Source: Chromatiales bacterium
GTDB taxonomy: Bacteria; Pseudomonadota; Gammaproteobacteria; RBG-16-57-12
Assembly (NCBI GenBank): GCA_026989455.1
Contig: JALSJH010000074.1
Span: 1 to 51,932, forward strand
DNA length: 51,932 nucleotides
Direction: 5' to 3'
The notes under the pieces are model-generated. The model searched no databases. It worked only from the letters and a program-made list of their open reading frames with translations, and was not told the DNA's origin. Shown one piece after another: positions 16,238-24,584 of the stretch. Numbering within the stretch: position 1 is the first letter of the stretch; each line of letters starts with the position of its first letter. The position numbers were made by a program, and so were the translations under genes.

Positions 16238-17287
16238 CTAGGCGGATTCATCGGACTCTTGGTAGGGAAGTTTACCTATTTTGATCGATACGCCATCGGA
16301 TGAGCCGAGCACCAGCCCACCTATTTCGGCATCAGCAATGCGTAATACCGCCAACAGATCGTACCCTTGGCCTGCGGAGAGTTGGCAATCAACGACCTTC
16401 CCCGCCACTTCGCCACTCTGGCTATTAAAAATTTCATCACCCGGCCGGGCCGGCGTGTCGCTGTCGGTGTGGGCCAGATACATCTGGCGTTTCAATTTCC
16501 CCAGATATTGTGAGCGAGCAACAATCTCTTGGCCGGGGTAGCAACCTTTGGTAAAACTGAGTGCGCCTATTTTGTGCATGTTTACCATTTGAGGCACAAA
16601 CGCTTCACTGACGGCTTGTCCAATATTGGGGAGGCCATTGAGAATGTCATGTAGTTGCCATTGGTAGCTGCCCACCGGTGCAGCTTGAACATTGAGCCGC
16701 TGCCAAGCCTTTTTAATCTCTTCAAATTCGCCGATTAACTCAAAGCGGCTAGGTGTGCCAGGCAGGCGAATGAGGGTTATTTTTTGCTGCTGAACGACAT
16801 CATTGGCTTGTGTGGGCAGTTGTGCAGAGACCGTGGCCAACTCTTGCTCAATAGTGGGGCCGCAGCAACCGATGCGTACAAAGCTGTCGCTGGCATCAAG
16901 GATGTCGACGTTGGACATCATCTTGTACATCTGTAATCTCTTCAATACCCCTTCAACCTGATCCATGGGCAGTTGAAGATAGTAGCTGTCACCGCGCATG
17001 AAAATGCGAAAATTGGCAATAACACGCCCCTTAGCACTACAAATGGCACTGAGTTGACTGGTGTTACTGTCGACCTCTCGGATGTCATTGCAAAATAGGT
17101 TTTGCATGAAGGTGGCGGCCTCTTCACCATGAATGACAATCAGCCCGAATTGGCTGAGATCCATGATGGTATTGCCGGCGGTGGATACCCGGGATTCACG
17201 CTCCGGATTGCCAAAGTGCTCAACGGCAATGTCGTTAAAGATCGCACCTGCATCGTGCTCAAGGTACTCTTTCCAGTTATCTTTCAT
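16238..17287 (-). CDS. ygfZ: Folate-binding iron-sulfur maintenance protein YgfZ
   Basis: 349 residues. The diagnostic YgfZ motif KGCYPGQEIVARSQYLGKLK lies in the middle, within a GcvT-like tetrahydrofolate-binding fold. YgfZ supports repair or assembly of certain [4Fe-4S] enzymes such as MiaB; its Cys in the KGC motif is required. It is divergent from the sdh operon, the common arrangement beside sdhE-ygfX in gammaproteobacteria. MiaB, a known YgfZ-dependent enzyme, is also in this window. The start is the first ATG after the intergenic region. Confidence 0.93.
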   Translation of the reverse strand: MKDNWKEYLEHDAGAIFNDIAVEHFGNPERESRVSTAGNTIMDLSQFGLIVIHGEEAATFMQNLFCNDIREVDSNTSQLSAICSAKGRVIANFRIFMRGDSYYLQLPMDQVEGVLKRLQMYKMMSNVDILDASDSFVRIGCCGPTIEQELATVSAQLPTQANDVVQQQKITLIRLPGTPSRFELIGEFEEIKKAWQRLNVQAAPVGSYQWQLHDILNGLPNIGQAVSEAFVPQMVNMHKIGALSFTKGCYPGQEIVARSQYLGKLKRQMYLAHTDSDTPARPGDEIFNSQSGEVAGKVVDCQLSAGQGYDLLAVLRIADAEIGGLVLGSSDGVSIKIGKLPYQESDESA

Positions 17288-17569
17288 ATATGTTGTGCCT
17301 GCTGAGATAATTTAATGTGGACAAAATTCAGTGGTGTGATATTACTATATTTACTTGTCTGGACGGGTGTGGCAAGGCAATTCTAATAACAAGTCATTAA
17401 CCCGGATATTTCATGAATTTGCGCGAAGCTTGCGCAGGATAATGGTTTTACAGGGAAATTACCGAAAAAGTGCCGTGTCAGTGATTACGGACGAGAGAGT
17501 GAATATTTCCTGTAGAATCATATAGACAAGTGAGATTGTGCATAATTTATGAATTATTCGGGTTAAATT
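17288..17569. promoter_or_regulatory. Divergent control region between ygfZ and sdhC
   Basis: 282 bp without a gene, presumably holding both promoters. An inverted repeat TGCGC-N7-GCGCA lies around 17420-17436, and an AT-rich stretch directly precedes sdhC. A TAGAAT -10-like box occurs at 17513-17518, but its -35 is poor. No confident ArcA, FNR or Fur site could be defined by eye. Confidence 0.4.
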
Positions 17570-17953
17570 ATGAATAAAAAAAATCAGCGACCAGTTTTTC
17601 TGAACTTAACTAAGATCAGCTTGCCCGTCACCGGTGTGGTCTCAATTTTTCATCGACTCTCTGGCCTTTTTCTGGCGCTCTCTATTCCGTTGTTGATCTA
17701 TCTGTTTGATCTGTCGTTACGCAGTGCCCAAGGTTTTTCCGAGGCACAACAGCTGTTGCAATTGCCACTGCTGAAACTGCTGCTCACAGTAGGGGCTTGG
17801 GCATTGGCGCACCACTTAGTGGCAGGTATCCGCTTTTTATTGATCGACCTTGATATCGGGGTGCTGAAAACAGCGGCCCGTAGAAGTGCATGGATAACCC
17901 ATGGGCTAACAACATTAATTCTATTGCTGGCAATTGTGGTGATCTGGTTATGA
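17570..17953 (+). CDS. sdhC: Succinate dehydrogenase cytochrome b556 subunit SdhC
   Basis: 127 residues with three membrane helices. The N-terminus RPVFLNLTKISLPVTGVVSI followed by FHRLSG is the SdhC signature; Ser and Arg of this region line the ubiquinone pocket, and the His in WALAHHLVAGIRFL is the expected haem b ligand. Together with SdhD it anchors the complex in the inner membrane. First gene of the operon; its stop overlaps the sdhD start as ATGA. Confidence 0.95.
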   Translation: MNKKNQRPVFLNLTKISLPVTGVVSIFHRLSGLFLALSIPLLIYLFDLSLRSAQGFSEAQQLLQLPLLKLLLTVGAWALAHHLVAGIRFLLIDLDIGVLKTAARRSAWITHGLTTLILLLAIVVIWL

Positions 17954-18291
17954 GATGGGGCTTAGGTGGTTTTAGACCGTGGCTTTTTCAGCGTGTAAGT
18001 GCGGTTTACATGTTGGGGTTTTTGCTGTTTTTTATGCTGGCGATTTTCGCTTGTCCGCCCTCGGATTATCAAGCGTGGCAAGCGTGGTTTGCTCATCCGG
18101 TCATGTGGATGGCGACGGCAATATTTTTTGTTAGCCTCTTTCTCCATGTCTGGATTGGCCTACGAGATGTCATTCTCGACTATCTCCACAGCGTACCGGT
18201 TCGCTTGGTTGTTTTAGTTGGCTTGGGTATTTTTTTGATCAGCCTGATCCTGTGGGTCTTTAAGGCTCTCTTTACAGTGGTTTTATTATGA
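17950..18291 (+). CDS. sdhD: Succinate dehydrogenase membrane anchor SdhD
   Basis: 113 residues from the ATG at 17950, which overlaps the sdhC stop. A longer reading from 17890 exists but would run deep into sdhC and lacks family similarity. Three membrane helices are visible. The segment FRPWLFQRVSAVYML near the start and HVWIGLRDVILDYL in the middle match SdhD; the His of HVWIGL is the likely haem ligand and DY the quinone-site pair. The stop overlaps the sdhA start. Confidence 0.94.
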   Translation: MRWGLGGFRPWLFQRVSAVYMLGFLLFFMLAIFACPPSDYQAWQAWFAHPVMWMATAIFFVSLFLHVWIGLRDVILDYLHSVPVRLVVLVGLGIFLISLILWVFKALFTVVLL

Positions 18292-20051
18292 GTGTGGCAA
18301 GAAGAAAATTCGATACGCTGGTCATTGGTTCAGGTGGTGGTGGTCTGCGTGCGGCACTGCAACTGGCAAAAGCAGACGCTAATGTGGCGGTGGTCTCCAA
18401 GGTGTTTCCAACCCGCTCACATACTGTTGCCGCGCAAGGTGGTATTAACGCAGCGCTGGCCAATGTGGTGCCGGATAACTGGCATTGGCATATGTATGAC
18501 ACCATCAAGGGGAGTGACTACCTGGGTGATCAGGATGCGATTGAGTATATGTGCCGAGCCGCCTCCCATTTAGTGGTCGAGCTAGAGCACGCTGGTGTTC
18601 CCTTTTCGCGACTGGATAATGGCAAGATTTATCAACGCCCCTTCGGTGGACAGAGCCAGAACTTTGGCGGAGATCAAGCGGCACGTACCTGTGCGGCGGC
18701 GGATCGAACCGGCCATGCTATGTTACATACCCTCTACCAGCAAAACATCCAAGCGAAAACACACTTTTTTGACGAGTACTTTGCGATTGATCTGATTCGT
18801 GACGAAAAGGGTGCGGTGTTGGGTGCGGTTGTTCTGGAGATCGAAACGGGTGAGCCACTGATTATCGAGGCGAAAACAACCCTGTTGGCCACGGGTGGCG
18901 CTGGGCAGATTTTCCGCACCAATACTAACGCACGCATTAATACTGGTGATGGCCTTGGCATGGCCTTGCGTGCCGGTATTCCTCTGCAAGATATGGAGTT
19001 TTTTCAGTTCCACCCTACCGGTATAGCGGGGAAGGGGATGTTGATTACCGAAGGTGCGCGAGGTGAGGGGGGGTATCTGCTGAATAAAGATGGCGAGCGC
19101 TTTATGGAGCGTTATGCACCACACGCCAAAGATTTGGCCTCGCGGGATGTGGTCAGTCGAGCCATCTATACGGAAGTGAAAGAGGGGCGCGGCTGCGGCC
19201 CTAAGGGTGATCATGTTTTATTGAAGCTGGATCATCTCGGGGAAGAGGTCGTGCAAAAGCGCCTCCCCGGCATTCGCCAAACAGTAAAAACATTCCTCCA
19301 CATCGATCCCGCCTATGAGGCGATTCCTATCTACCCTACCGCCCACTACACCATGGGTGGCATTCCGACCAATCGCCATGGACAGGTGGTGGTGCCGATG
19401 GCCAACACCTCAGAAGAGCAGGTGGCCGGGCTTTATGCGGCGGGTGAATGTGCCTGTGTTTCGGTGCATGGCGCAAACCGCTTGGGTGGCAATTCGCTGT
19501 TGGATATTGTGGTTTTTGGCCGAGCGGCGGGTAATCACATCATCAAATACCTTAAAGAGCACCGCCAGCACCGTCCACTGGATATGGCGAGTGTCGATCG
19601 CGCACTGGCGCGCCTTGCCCGTTGGGATTTGAAAGGTGAAGGTGAGTCGGTGCAGACGCTAAAAGCGGAGCTGCAAAAGACCATGGAGGAGTATTGCGGG
19701 GTCTTCAGGAATCAGGAGATCCTTGATCAAGGTATTGAGCGAGTCAAAGATATTCGCCAGCGACTACAAAATGTACGCCTACAGGATCATAGTCAGATCT
19801 TTAACACCGCGCGTATCGAAGCCCTTGAGTTAGAAAATCTGGTTGAAGTGGCATTGGCAACGGTGGTTTCGGCAGCCAACCGCAAAGAGAGTCGTGGCGC
19901 GCACTCTCGCACCGATCATCCAGAGCGTGATGATGTGCACTGGTTAAAGCATAGCCTCTGTTTCACCACTGATTTGCGACTGGAGTACAAGCCGGTGCGT
20001 ATGAAACCGCTGACGGTTGACTCTTTCCCACCTAAACCACGGGTCTATTGA
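18288..20051 (+). CDS. sdhA: Succinate dehydrogenase flavoprotein subunit SdhA
   Basis: 587 residues. It oxidises succinate to fumarate in the TCA cycle with covalently bound FAD. The FAD-binding GSGGGGLRAALQLA is at the N-terminus, and the flavinylated His is H45 in RSHTVAAQGG. Active-site segments HPTGIAGKG, PTAHYTMGGIP and HGANRLGGNSLLD are intact. Attachment of FAD needs SdhE, encoded three genes on. ATGA overlap with sdhD; sdhB follows after 26 bp. Confidence 0.98.
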   Translation: MSVARRKFDTLVIGSGGGGLRAALQLAKADANVAVVSKVFPTRSHTVAAQGGINAALANVVPDNWHWHMYDTIKGSDYLGDQDAIEYMCRAASHLVVELEHAGVPFSRLDNGKIYQRPFGGQSQNFGGDQAARTCAAADRTGHAMLHTLYQQNIQAKTHFFDEYFAIDLIRDEKGAVLGAVVLEIETGEPLIIEAKTTLLATGGAGQIFRTNTNARINTGDGLGMALRAGIPLQDMEFFQFHPTGIAGKGMLITEGARGEGGYLLNKDGERFMERYAPHAKDLASRDVVSRAIYTEVKEGRGCGPKGDHVLLKLDHLGEEVVQKRLPGIRQTVKTFLHIDPAYEAIPIYPTAHYTMGGIPTNRHGQVVVPMANTSEEQVAGLYAAGECACVSVHGANRLGGNSLLDIVVFGRAAGNHIIKYLKEHRQHRPLDMASVDRALARLARWDLKGEGESVQTLKAELQKTMEEYCGVFRNQEILDQGIERVKDIRQRLQNVRLQDHSQIFNTARIEALELENLVEVALATVVSAANRKESRGAHSRTDHPERDDVHWLKHSLCFTTDLRLEYKPVRMKPLTVDSFPPKPRVY

Positions 20052-20077
20052 TCTTCTGAGAATATGATGAGGTAATC

Positions 20078-20770
20078 ATGCGCTTTCTGATTCAACGATT
20101 TAACCCGGAAACAGACAAAAAGCCCTACATGCAGGAGTATGAAATCACCGTCACTCCAGACATGATGCTGCTTGATGCGTTCAAGGCAATCAAAGAGCAA
20201 GACGAGAGCTTGGCGATTCGTTACTCCTGTGGCGAAGGTGTCTGTGGTTCTGATGCGGTTAACATTAATGGTGTTAACGGCCTCTCCTGTATTACCCCAT
20301 TAGCCGAGCTGAAGGAGCCGGTAACGGTAAATCCGGTGCCCGGAATGCCTATTATTCGTGACTTGATTGTTGATATGAGCCAGTTTTATCACCAATACCG
20401 TGCCGTTAAACCCTACCTTATTCGCCACGACCCTGAGCCGGAGATGGAAGTGCTGCAATCCCCCGAAGAGCGCGACAAGCTGGATGGTTTATACGAGTGT
20501 ATCTTGTGTGGCTGCTGCTCCACCGCCTGCCCCTCTTTCTGGTGGAATCCCGACAAATTCAGAGGCCCGGCGGCGCTGTTGCAAGCGTGGCGCTTTCTTG
20601 CGGATAGCCGGGACCAAGCCACAGCGATGCGCCTAGATGAGCTGGAAGGTCCCTATCGACTGTTTCGTTGCCATACCATCATGAACTGTATGAATGTTTG
20701 CCCAAAACAGCTTAATCCGACCGAGGCGATTGGCAACATCAAGAAACTGATGTTGAAACACTCCATATGA
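20078..20770 (+). CDS. sdhB: Succinate dehydrogenase iron-sulfur subunit SdhB
   Basis: 230 residues. It carries electrons from FAD to ubiquinone through three clusters. The [2Fe-2S] ligands lie in SCGEGVCGSDA with a later C in NGLSC, the [4Fe-4S] ligands in CILCGCCSTACP and the [3Fe-4S] ligands in CHTIMNCMNVCPKQLNP. The second ligand of the first site follows the normal Cys pattern. Its stop overlaps the sdhE start as ATGA, coupling the two. Confidence 0.97.
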   Translation: MRFLIQRFNPETDKKPYMQEYEITVTPDMMLLDAFKAIKEQDESLAIRYSCGEGVCGSDAVNINGVNGLSCITPLAELKEPVTVNPVPGMPIIRDLIVDMSQFYHQYRAVKPYLIRHDPEPEMEVLQSPEERDKLDGLYECILCGCCSTACPSFWWNPDKFRGPAALLQAWRFLADSRDQATAMRLDELEGPYRLFRCHTIMNCMNVCPKQLNPTEAIGNIKKLMLKHSI

Positions 20771-21012
20771 GTGAAATATCCCGCCTTCAATGGCAGTGTC
20801 GACGTAGCATGCTTGAGCTAGAGTTACTGCTGCGTGGTTTTCTAGATAACCGCTATGAGCAGGAGAGTGAGGCGGTACAAGATGCTTTTTGTGCCTTGCT
20901 GGCACTTTCAGATCAGACACTTCAAGAGCTACTGTTTAACCAAATCATATCAGAACAGGCAGGGATTGCCGATGTCGTCGAGCGTATCAAAAACCAACCA
21001 CTTCTACCTTAA
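20767..21012 (+). CDS. sdhE: FAD assembly factor SdhE
   Basis: 81 residues, a small helical protein of the YgfY/SdhE family that promotes covalent FAD attachment to SdhA. The family motif RGxxE appears here as RSMLE (residues 13-17), so the conserved Gly is replaced by Ser; the rest (LELELLLRGFLDNRY and the following helices) fits. In enteric SdhE this Gly matters for activity, so the substitution is worth testing. Position between sdhB and ygfX supports the call. Its 3' end overlaps ygfX by 41 bp. Confidence 0.92.
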   Translation: MSEISRLQWQCRRSMLELELLLRGFLDNRYEQESEAVQDAFCALLALSDQTLQELLFNQIISEQAGIADVVERIKNQPLLP

Positions 21013-21412
21013 GGTACAGCCCTCACGCTACTTGGGTGCGCTGCTACTCCTATTCTACCTTGGGGCTCTGATTCTCCTCTGGATAGTGCCGATCTCCGTC
21101 TGGATTAAGCTAGGGCTCTCTATCCTGTTAATTTGGGATGGTCGGCGACACTGGCGACGTTATGTTTCGCGGGTTGAAGCGCAAGCAGTCCAGTGGTTGA
21201 TATGGCACGGTGAGGGGGAGTGGAGTTTATGGCAGATGGGCGGGGAGCATATTGCCCACTTGCAGCTGCTGCAAAGTGTTAACCACCCCCTGTTGATTGT
21301 GCTGAACTTCACTCGCAGACACTATCTGGTGCTACTACCCGATAGTGGAGACACCGATCAGCTGCGTAAATTGCGGGTGCTGCTTCGGCACTCTTTGAAT
21401 GATCTGGATTGA
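20972..21412 (+). CDS. ygfX: YgfX/CptA-like membrane protein
   Basis: 146 residues from the ATG at 20972, preceded by AGGGA; it overlaps the end of sdhE. Two membrane helices near residues 20-55 (LGALLLLFYLGALILLWIV, then IKLGLSILLIW) are followed by a soluble part of beta character. This is the layout of YgfX, formerly described as the toxin CptA of a pair with SdhE (CptB), though a role tied to succinate dehydrogenase is now often preferred. Last gene of the sdh operon. An in-frame upstream start at 20855 lies wholly inside sdhE and is unlikely. Confidence 0.82.
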   Translation: MSSSVSKTNHFYLKVQPSRYLGALLLLFYLGALILLWIVPISVWIKLGLSILLIWDGRRHWRRYVSRVEAQAVQWLIWHGEGEWSLWQMGGEHIAHLQLLQSVNHPLLIVLNFTRRHYLVLLPDSGDTDQLRKLRVLLRHSLNDLD

Positions 21413-21555
21413 GCTGTGTTTAATCCCCGTAAAGTGGACCCCAGATTCCGGGCAGTAGTTTAAGCTGTATCTCGTTTGTATGGTTAACCCCAAACAACTT
21501 GGCTCCACTGAGGTGGTTTTCCCTCGCGACGAGATTCCTATTCTCGGGCAGCCTC
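21413..21555. other. Palindrome-rich spacer between ygfX and mutM
   Basis: 143 bp between convergent genes. It contains TAAAGTGGACCCCA (21430-21443), the reverse complement of the scar in the IS3 remnant near 10067; CCAC-N4-GTGG near 21505; GGTTAACC; and CGAGA (21530-21534) / TCTCG (21542-21546) with a 7-nt loop. It may be the remnant of a repeat or mobile element. I do not recognise it. Confidence 0.35.
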
Positions 21556-22371
21556 CTAGCCCTGACATTGCGGGCAAAAAAAGCTTGATCGTTGCCCTTG
21601 GGTGATCTGCTTAATGGGTGTGTGGCAGTGGGTGCAAGGCTGGTTGCTACGTCCGTAGACTTGCAGTTGCTGTTGGAAATAGCCCGGTTTTCCATCACTT
21701 TGGGTGAAGTCATTTAGGGTGGTTCCACCCTGTTTTATTGCGCTGTTCAGTACTGTTTTTATGATGACGGCTAATTGATGGTAGTGGCTTTTACTGATGC
21801 TGGCAGCCTTTCGTCGTGGATCGATTCCACAGAGAAACAGTGACTCATTGGCATAAATGTTACCGACTCCCACCACGACTTTGTTGTCCATTAAAAACGG
21901 TTTGATGGCTATTTTTCGTTTCCGTGATCTTTGATATAAGTGGTTGCCATCGAATTCTTCTTCGAGAGGCTCTGGGCCAAGGCTTTTTATAAGGGGGTGT
22001 TGTGAGGCAGGCGCTTTGCTCCAGAGCACGGCACCAAAACGGCGTGGGTCATTTAGGCGCAGGCACTGATTATTATCCATTATCAGGTCAAAGTGATCAT
22101 GTTTTTTCAGTGGGGTTTGTGGTGGCAATATGCGCAGGGTGCCTGACATGCCAAGGTGAAGTATCAGGGTGCCGTGGGAGAAGTTTAGTAGCAGATATTT
22201 GGCTCTTCGTTCAATGCTATGCAGCCTCTTTCCGGGCAATAGTTGTATTAACTCTATGGGGATTGGCCAGCGCAGTGTGGGGTGGCGAATAATCACCTCT
22301 TTTACACGTTCTCCTTTCATGTGGGGAGTGATTCCGCGACGAACCGTCTCTACTTCTGGTAATTCAGGCAC
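21556..22371 (-). CDS. mutM: Formamidopyrimidine-DNA glycosylase MutM (Fpg)
   Basis: 271 residues. It excises 8-oxoguanine and formamidopyrimidines and nicks the strand. The catalytic N-terminus PELPEVETVRRG gives Pro2 and Glu3 after Met removal, the conserved Lys lies in LHLGMSGTLR, VGNIYANE is present, and a C-terminal zinc finger with CTHC and CPQC closes the protein. All key residues are intact. It starts 3 bp after the DUF4340 gene on the same strand, so it is read as the last gene of the Gld-type ABC operon. Confidence 0.97.
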   Translation of the reverse strand: MPELPEVETVRRGITPHMKGERVKEVIIRHPTLRWPIPIELIQLLPGKRLHSIERRAKYLLLNFSHGTLILHLGMSGTLRILPPQTPLKKHDHFDLIMDNNQCLRLNDPRRFGAVLWSKAPASQHPLIKSLGPEPLEEEFDGNHLYQRSRKRKIAIKPFLMDNKVVVGVGNIYANESLFLCGIDPRRKAASISKSHYHQLAVIIKTVLNSAIKQGGTTLNDFTQSDGKPGYFQQQLQVYGRSNQPCTHCHTPIKQITQGQRSSFFCPQCQG

Positions 22372-22374
22372 GCT

Positions 22375-23229
22375 CTATTCGCTTTCTGTTTTTATGCTGG
22401 GGAGGCGAGTCAATTGAGCCAGGCTACCTTCACTCAGGTGATATTGAATGCCCATCTCCGGGCGGGCAAGGATCAGCTCTGGGTCGCTGCTGACCAGTTC
22501 AAACTGGATGGGCTTCTGGTTTTCAAGGGCGACTTCTATAGTGGCTTCACTGTCGGTTGCTTGATAGGGGGCGACCAATAGTGCGCGGGCGCGCTGCCAG
22601 TTGCCGAGCAGTTGCTGGGTCTGATCTGCTGAGTAGTTCTCTGGTTGCGGTGTGAGCTGCCATCTGCCTTGGTTGTGCTGTAGGGTTAAATTATCCAGTG
22701 TGAGCGCGGTAATCCGTGCGCCATCGGGTAGCAGACGGGGTGATATATAGTCAGATGGTGAGCCGCTGAGTTGGTGAGAGAGGGTGTCGTAGATCATGTG
22801 AACATGAGTGCCAAACTGGAGGTAACGTAATTGATTTAACGGGTTACGATCACCAAAGCAGGCTGGCTTTTGATTGTATGTGATGCAGAGTGATGGTTTT
22901 TCTAGGCCAATCTGTTGAGGGTTTACCTCATTGAGTGGATATCGAATAAGGCTTTGACTCTCTAGTAGAGCCAAGAGTTCGGTCACTAGGTTTTTTTTGG
23001 CGGGTAGCGGTGGGCTTTGTAGCCACCACTGTTGCTCTTTTTTATGCAGTACGATGCTGGGGTAGCCTTGTCGAGTTACGGTTAGGGTGTTGATCGATTC
23101 ACGATCTAGCGAGCTTGCAACTGTGGTCGGTGCGCCGGGTGTGGGTGTCTCGGCTGGCCAGAAGGTGATGGTTAGCAGCAGCGCCAGTGTGAATAAAAGA
23201 GAAATATTGAGTAGGTTTTTGGCTTGCAT
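22375..23229 (-). CDS. DUF4340-family membrane-anchored protein
   Basis: 284 residues. One N-terminal membrane helix (NISLLFTLALLLTITFW, residues about 8-25) anchors a large periplasmic part. The segments DRESINTLTVTRQG, WWLQSPPLPAKKNLVTELL and RYPLNEVNPQQIGLEKP match the DUF4340 pattern (a repeated beta module also seen near GldG). The function is unknown; it always seems tied to GldFG-like ABC systems. Its start overlaps the GldG-like stop by one base, and mutM follows after 3 bp. Confidence 0.8.
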   Translation of the reverse strand: MQAKNLLNISLLFTLALLLTITFWPAETPTPGAPTTVASSLDRESINTLTVTRQGYPSIVLHKKEQQWWLQSPPLPAKKNLVTELLALLESQSLIRYPLNEVNPQQIGLEKPSLCITYNQKPACFGDRNPLNQLRYLQFGTHVHMIYDTLSHQLSGSPSDYISPRLLPDGARITALTLDNLTLQHNQGRWQLTPQPENYSADQTQQLLGNWQRARALLVAPYQATDSEATIEVALENQKPIQFELVSSDPELILARPEMGIQYHLSEGSLAQLTRLPSIKTESE

Positions 23230-24572
23230 TAGCGCTTCCTACGTCTTAGCCAGATCCAGATGCCAGCCACCAGTAATCCACCCGGAATGGTCAGTAAGAA
23301 ACTAAAACCAATAATGGCTTGATCAAGGGTGCTGAGTTCCAGATGGTTATCATGGCTGCTTTTGGTTGGGATGGCGACAAAACGGTCGTCGTGGCTGAGC
23401 CAGTTGATGATGTTGATGCCAAGGTCAAGGTTGCCGCCATTGCCTAAATAGCTGTTGGAGATAAAGTCGGCATCATGAATAACCACCACACGCTGTTCAC
23501 GCTCGGCTAGCTGTCGAGTCATGGTAAGGCCCAAGATGATGGGGCCTGGGTAATCTTTTCCGCTATTGAAATCGACAACCTCAACGATCTCATCCTGCTC
23601 GAGCCAACTGCGTGCCAGGGTGGTGAGCAGTGTGTCGGTTTTCCAGTGGCTCTCTTGTTCGATCAGCAGTCCCCCCGCTTGCGGGAAGAGAGTGAGCGCC
23701 TCCATCTGCGCGGTGATGGGGTGTTGTGAATATTCGCTGACAATGGCAAAGCGGGGGTCGCTAATGCCGAGCAGTTGTCCTGTTGGGTCGACCACTGTTC
23801 CTGGCTGTATCTCAATGTTTAGTTGCTCAGCTAGGGGTTGCAGGTTGGTTGGCTGCTCGGGTTCCAGTAGCCATAGCAGGTTACCGCCCTGTTCAATATA
23901 GCGTTGTATCATTGTTATTTCGCCGGGTAATAGCGGGGTTTGTGGGTCAGCAATGACTAGGGCTGAGGTGTTGGACGGGATTTCAGGGTGAGTGCTGAGG
24001 TTGATTCTTTGTAGCTGGAAACCCTTTTTCTGTAGCTGTGATCCCCATTCGCCGACGTGGAAGTTGGCTTCACCCAGGGGGTCTCGTTCGCCATGGCCGG
24101 ATAGAAAGACGATCCAGCGCTCATCGGCACGTGCCAGGCGCTGAAGGGCGTTGGTGATGTTCTCTTCAGAGATGAGCTTGATATTTTCACGCTGTTTATC
24201 GTAGTGAATGACCAGCTCACCCATTACCGTAATGCCTTGTTCACGGACTTTTTGTGGCTCGGTATCGGGGTTGATGAAGCGTAGGGTGATATCGGCTTTA
24301 TTGCGTTGGTAACGGGAGATTAGGTCGCTGATGGCTTCGCGCTCCAGATCGCCTTCTCGGACAAAGGCTTCTATCTCCACTGGTTTATCGAGGGTGGCTA
24401 TTAACTGAATAGAGGCTTCAGAGAGGGTGTTGCGGTTGTTGCTTGTCCAATCTGATTCCAATGCGTAGCGATTGCTGAGCCAGCCCAACAGGATAATAAT
24501 GGAGAGAAACAGTACTATAAATATCAGGTTCTGTAGGCGTAGCTGGTTTTTTGTGGGGTGTGAATTAGCCAT
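23229..24572 (-). CDS. GldG-like auxiliary protein of an ABC system
   Basis: 447 residues with one membrane helix at each end (IFIVLFLSIIILLGWLSN near 14-31; IIGFSFLLTIPGGLLVAGIW near 420-440) and a large periplasmic domain between. The interior has the ABC-auxiliary (GldG/DUF7088-type) features: LIATLDKPVEIEAFVREG, SGHGERD, NLLWLLEPEQ and VVVIHDADFISNSYLG. In Bacteroidetes GldG works with GldA and GldF in gliding; in proteobacteria the role is unknown. It lies between the permease (12 bp) and DUF4340 (1-bp overlap). Confidence 0.82.
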   Translation of the reverse strand: MANSHPTKNQLRLQNLIFIVLFLSIIILLGWLSNRYALESDWTSNNRNTLSEASIQLIATLDKPVEIEAFVREGDLEREAISDLISRYQRNKADITLRFINPDTEPQKVREQGITVMGELVIHYDKQRENIKLISEENITNALQRLARADERWIVFLSGHGERDPLGEANFHVGEWGSQLQKKGFQLQRINLSTHPEIPSNTSALVIADPQTPLLPGEITMIQRYIEQGGNLLWLLEPEQPTNLQPLAEQLNIEIQPGTVVDPTGQLLGISDPRFAIVSEYSQHPITAQMEALTLFPQAGGLLIEQESHWKTDTLLTTLARSWLEQDEIVEVVDFNSGKDYPGPIILGLTMTRQLAEREQRVVVIHDADFISNSYLGNGGNLDLGINIINWLSHDDRFVAIPTKSSHDNHLELSTLDQAIIGFSFLLTIPGGLLVAGIWIWLRRRKR

Positions 24573-24584
24573 ATCGATTCAGCT

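Noticed and set aside
18723-19214. A 163-codon open frame on the minus strand opposite sdhA
   Set aside because: sdhA is complete on the other strand, and the antisense product has no domain, signal peptide or ribosome site.
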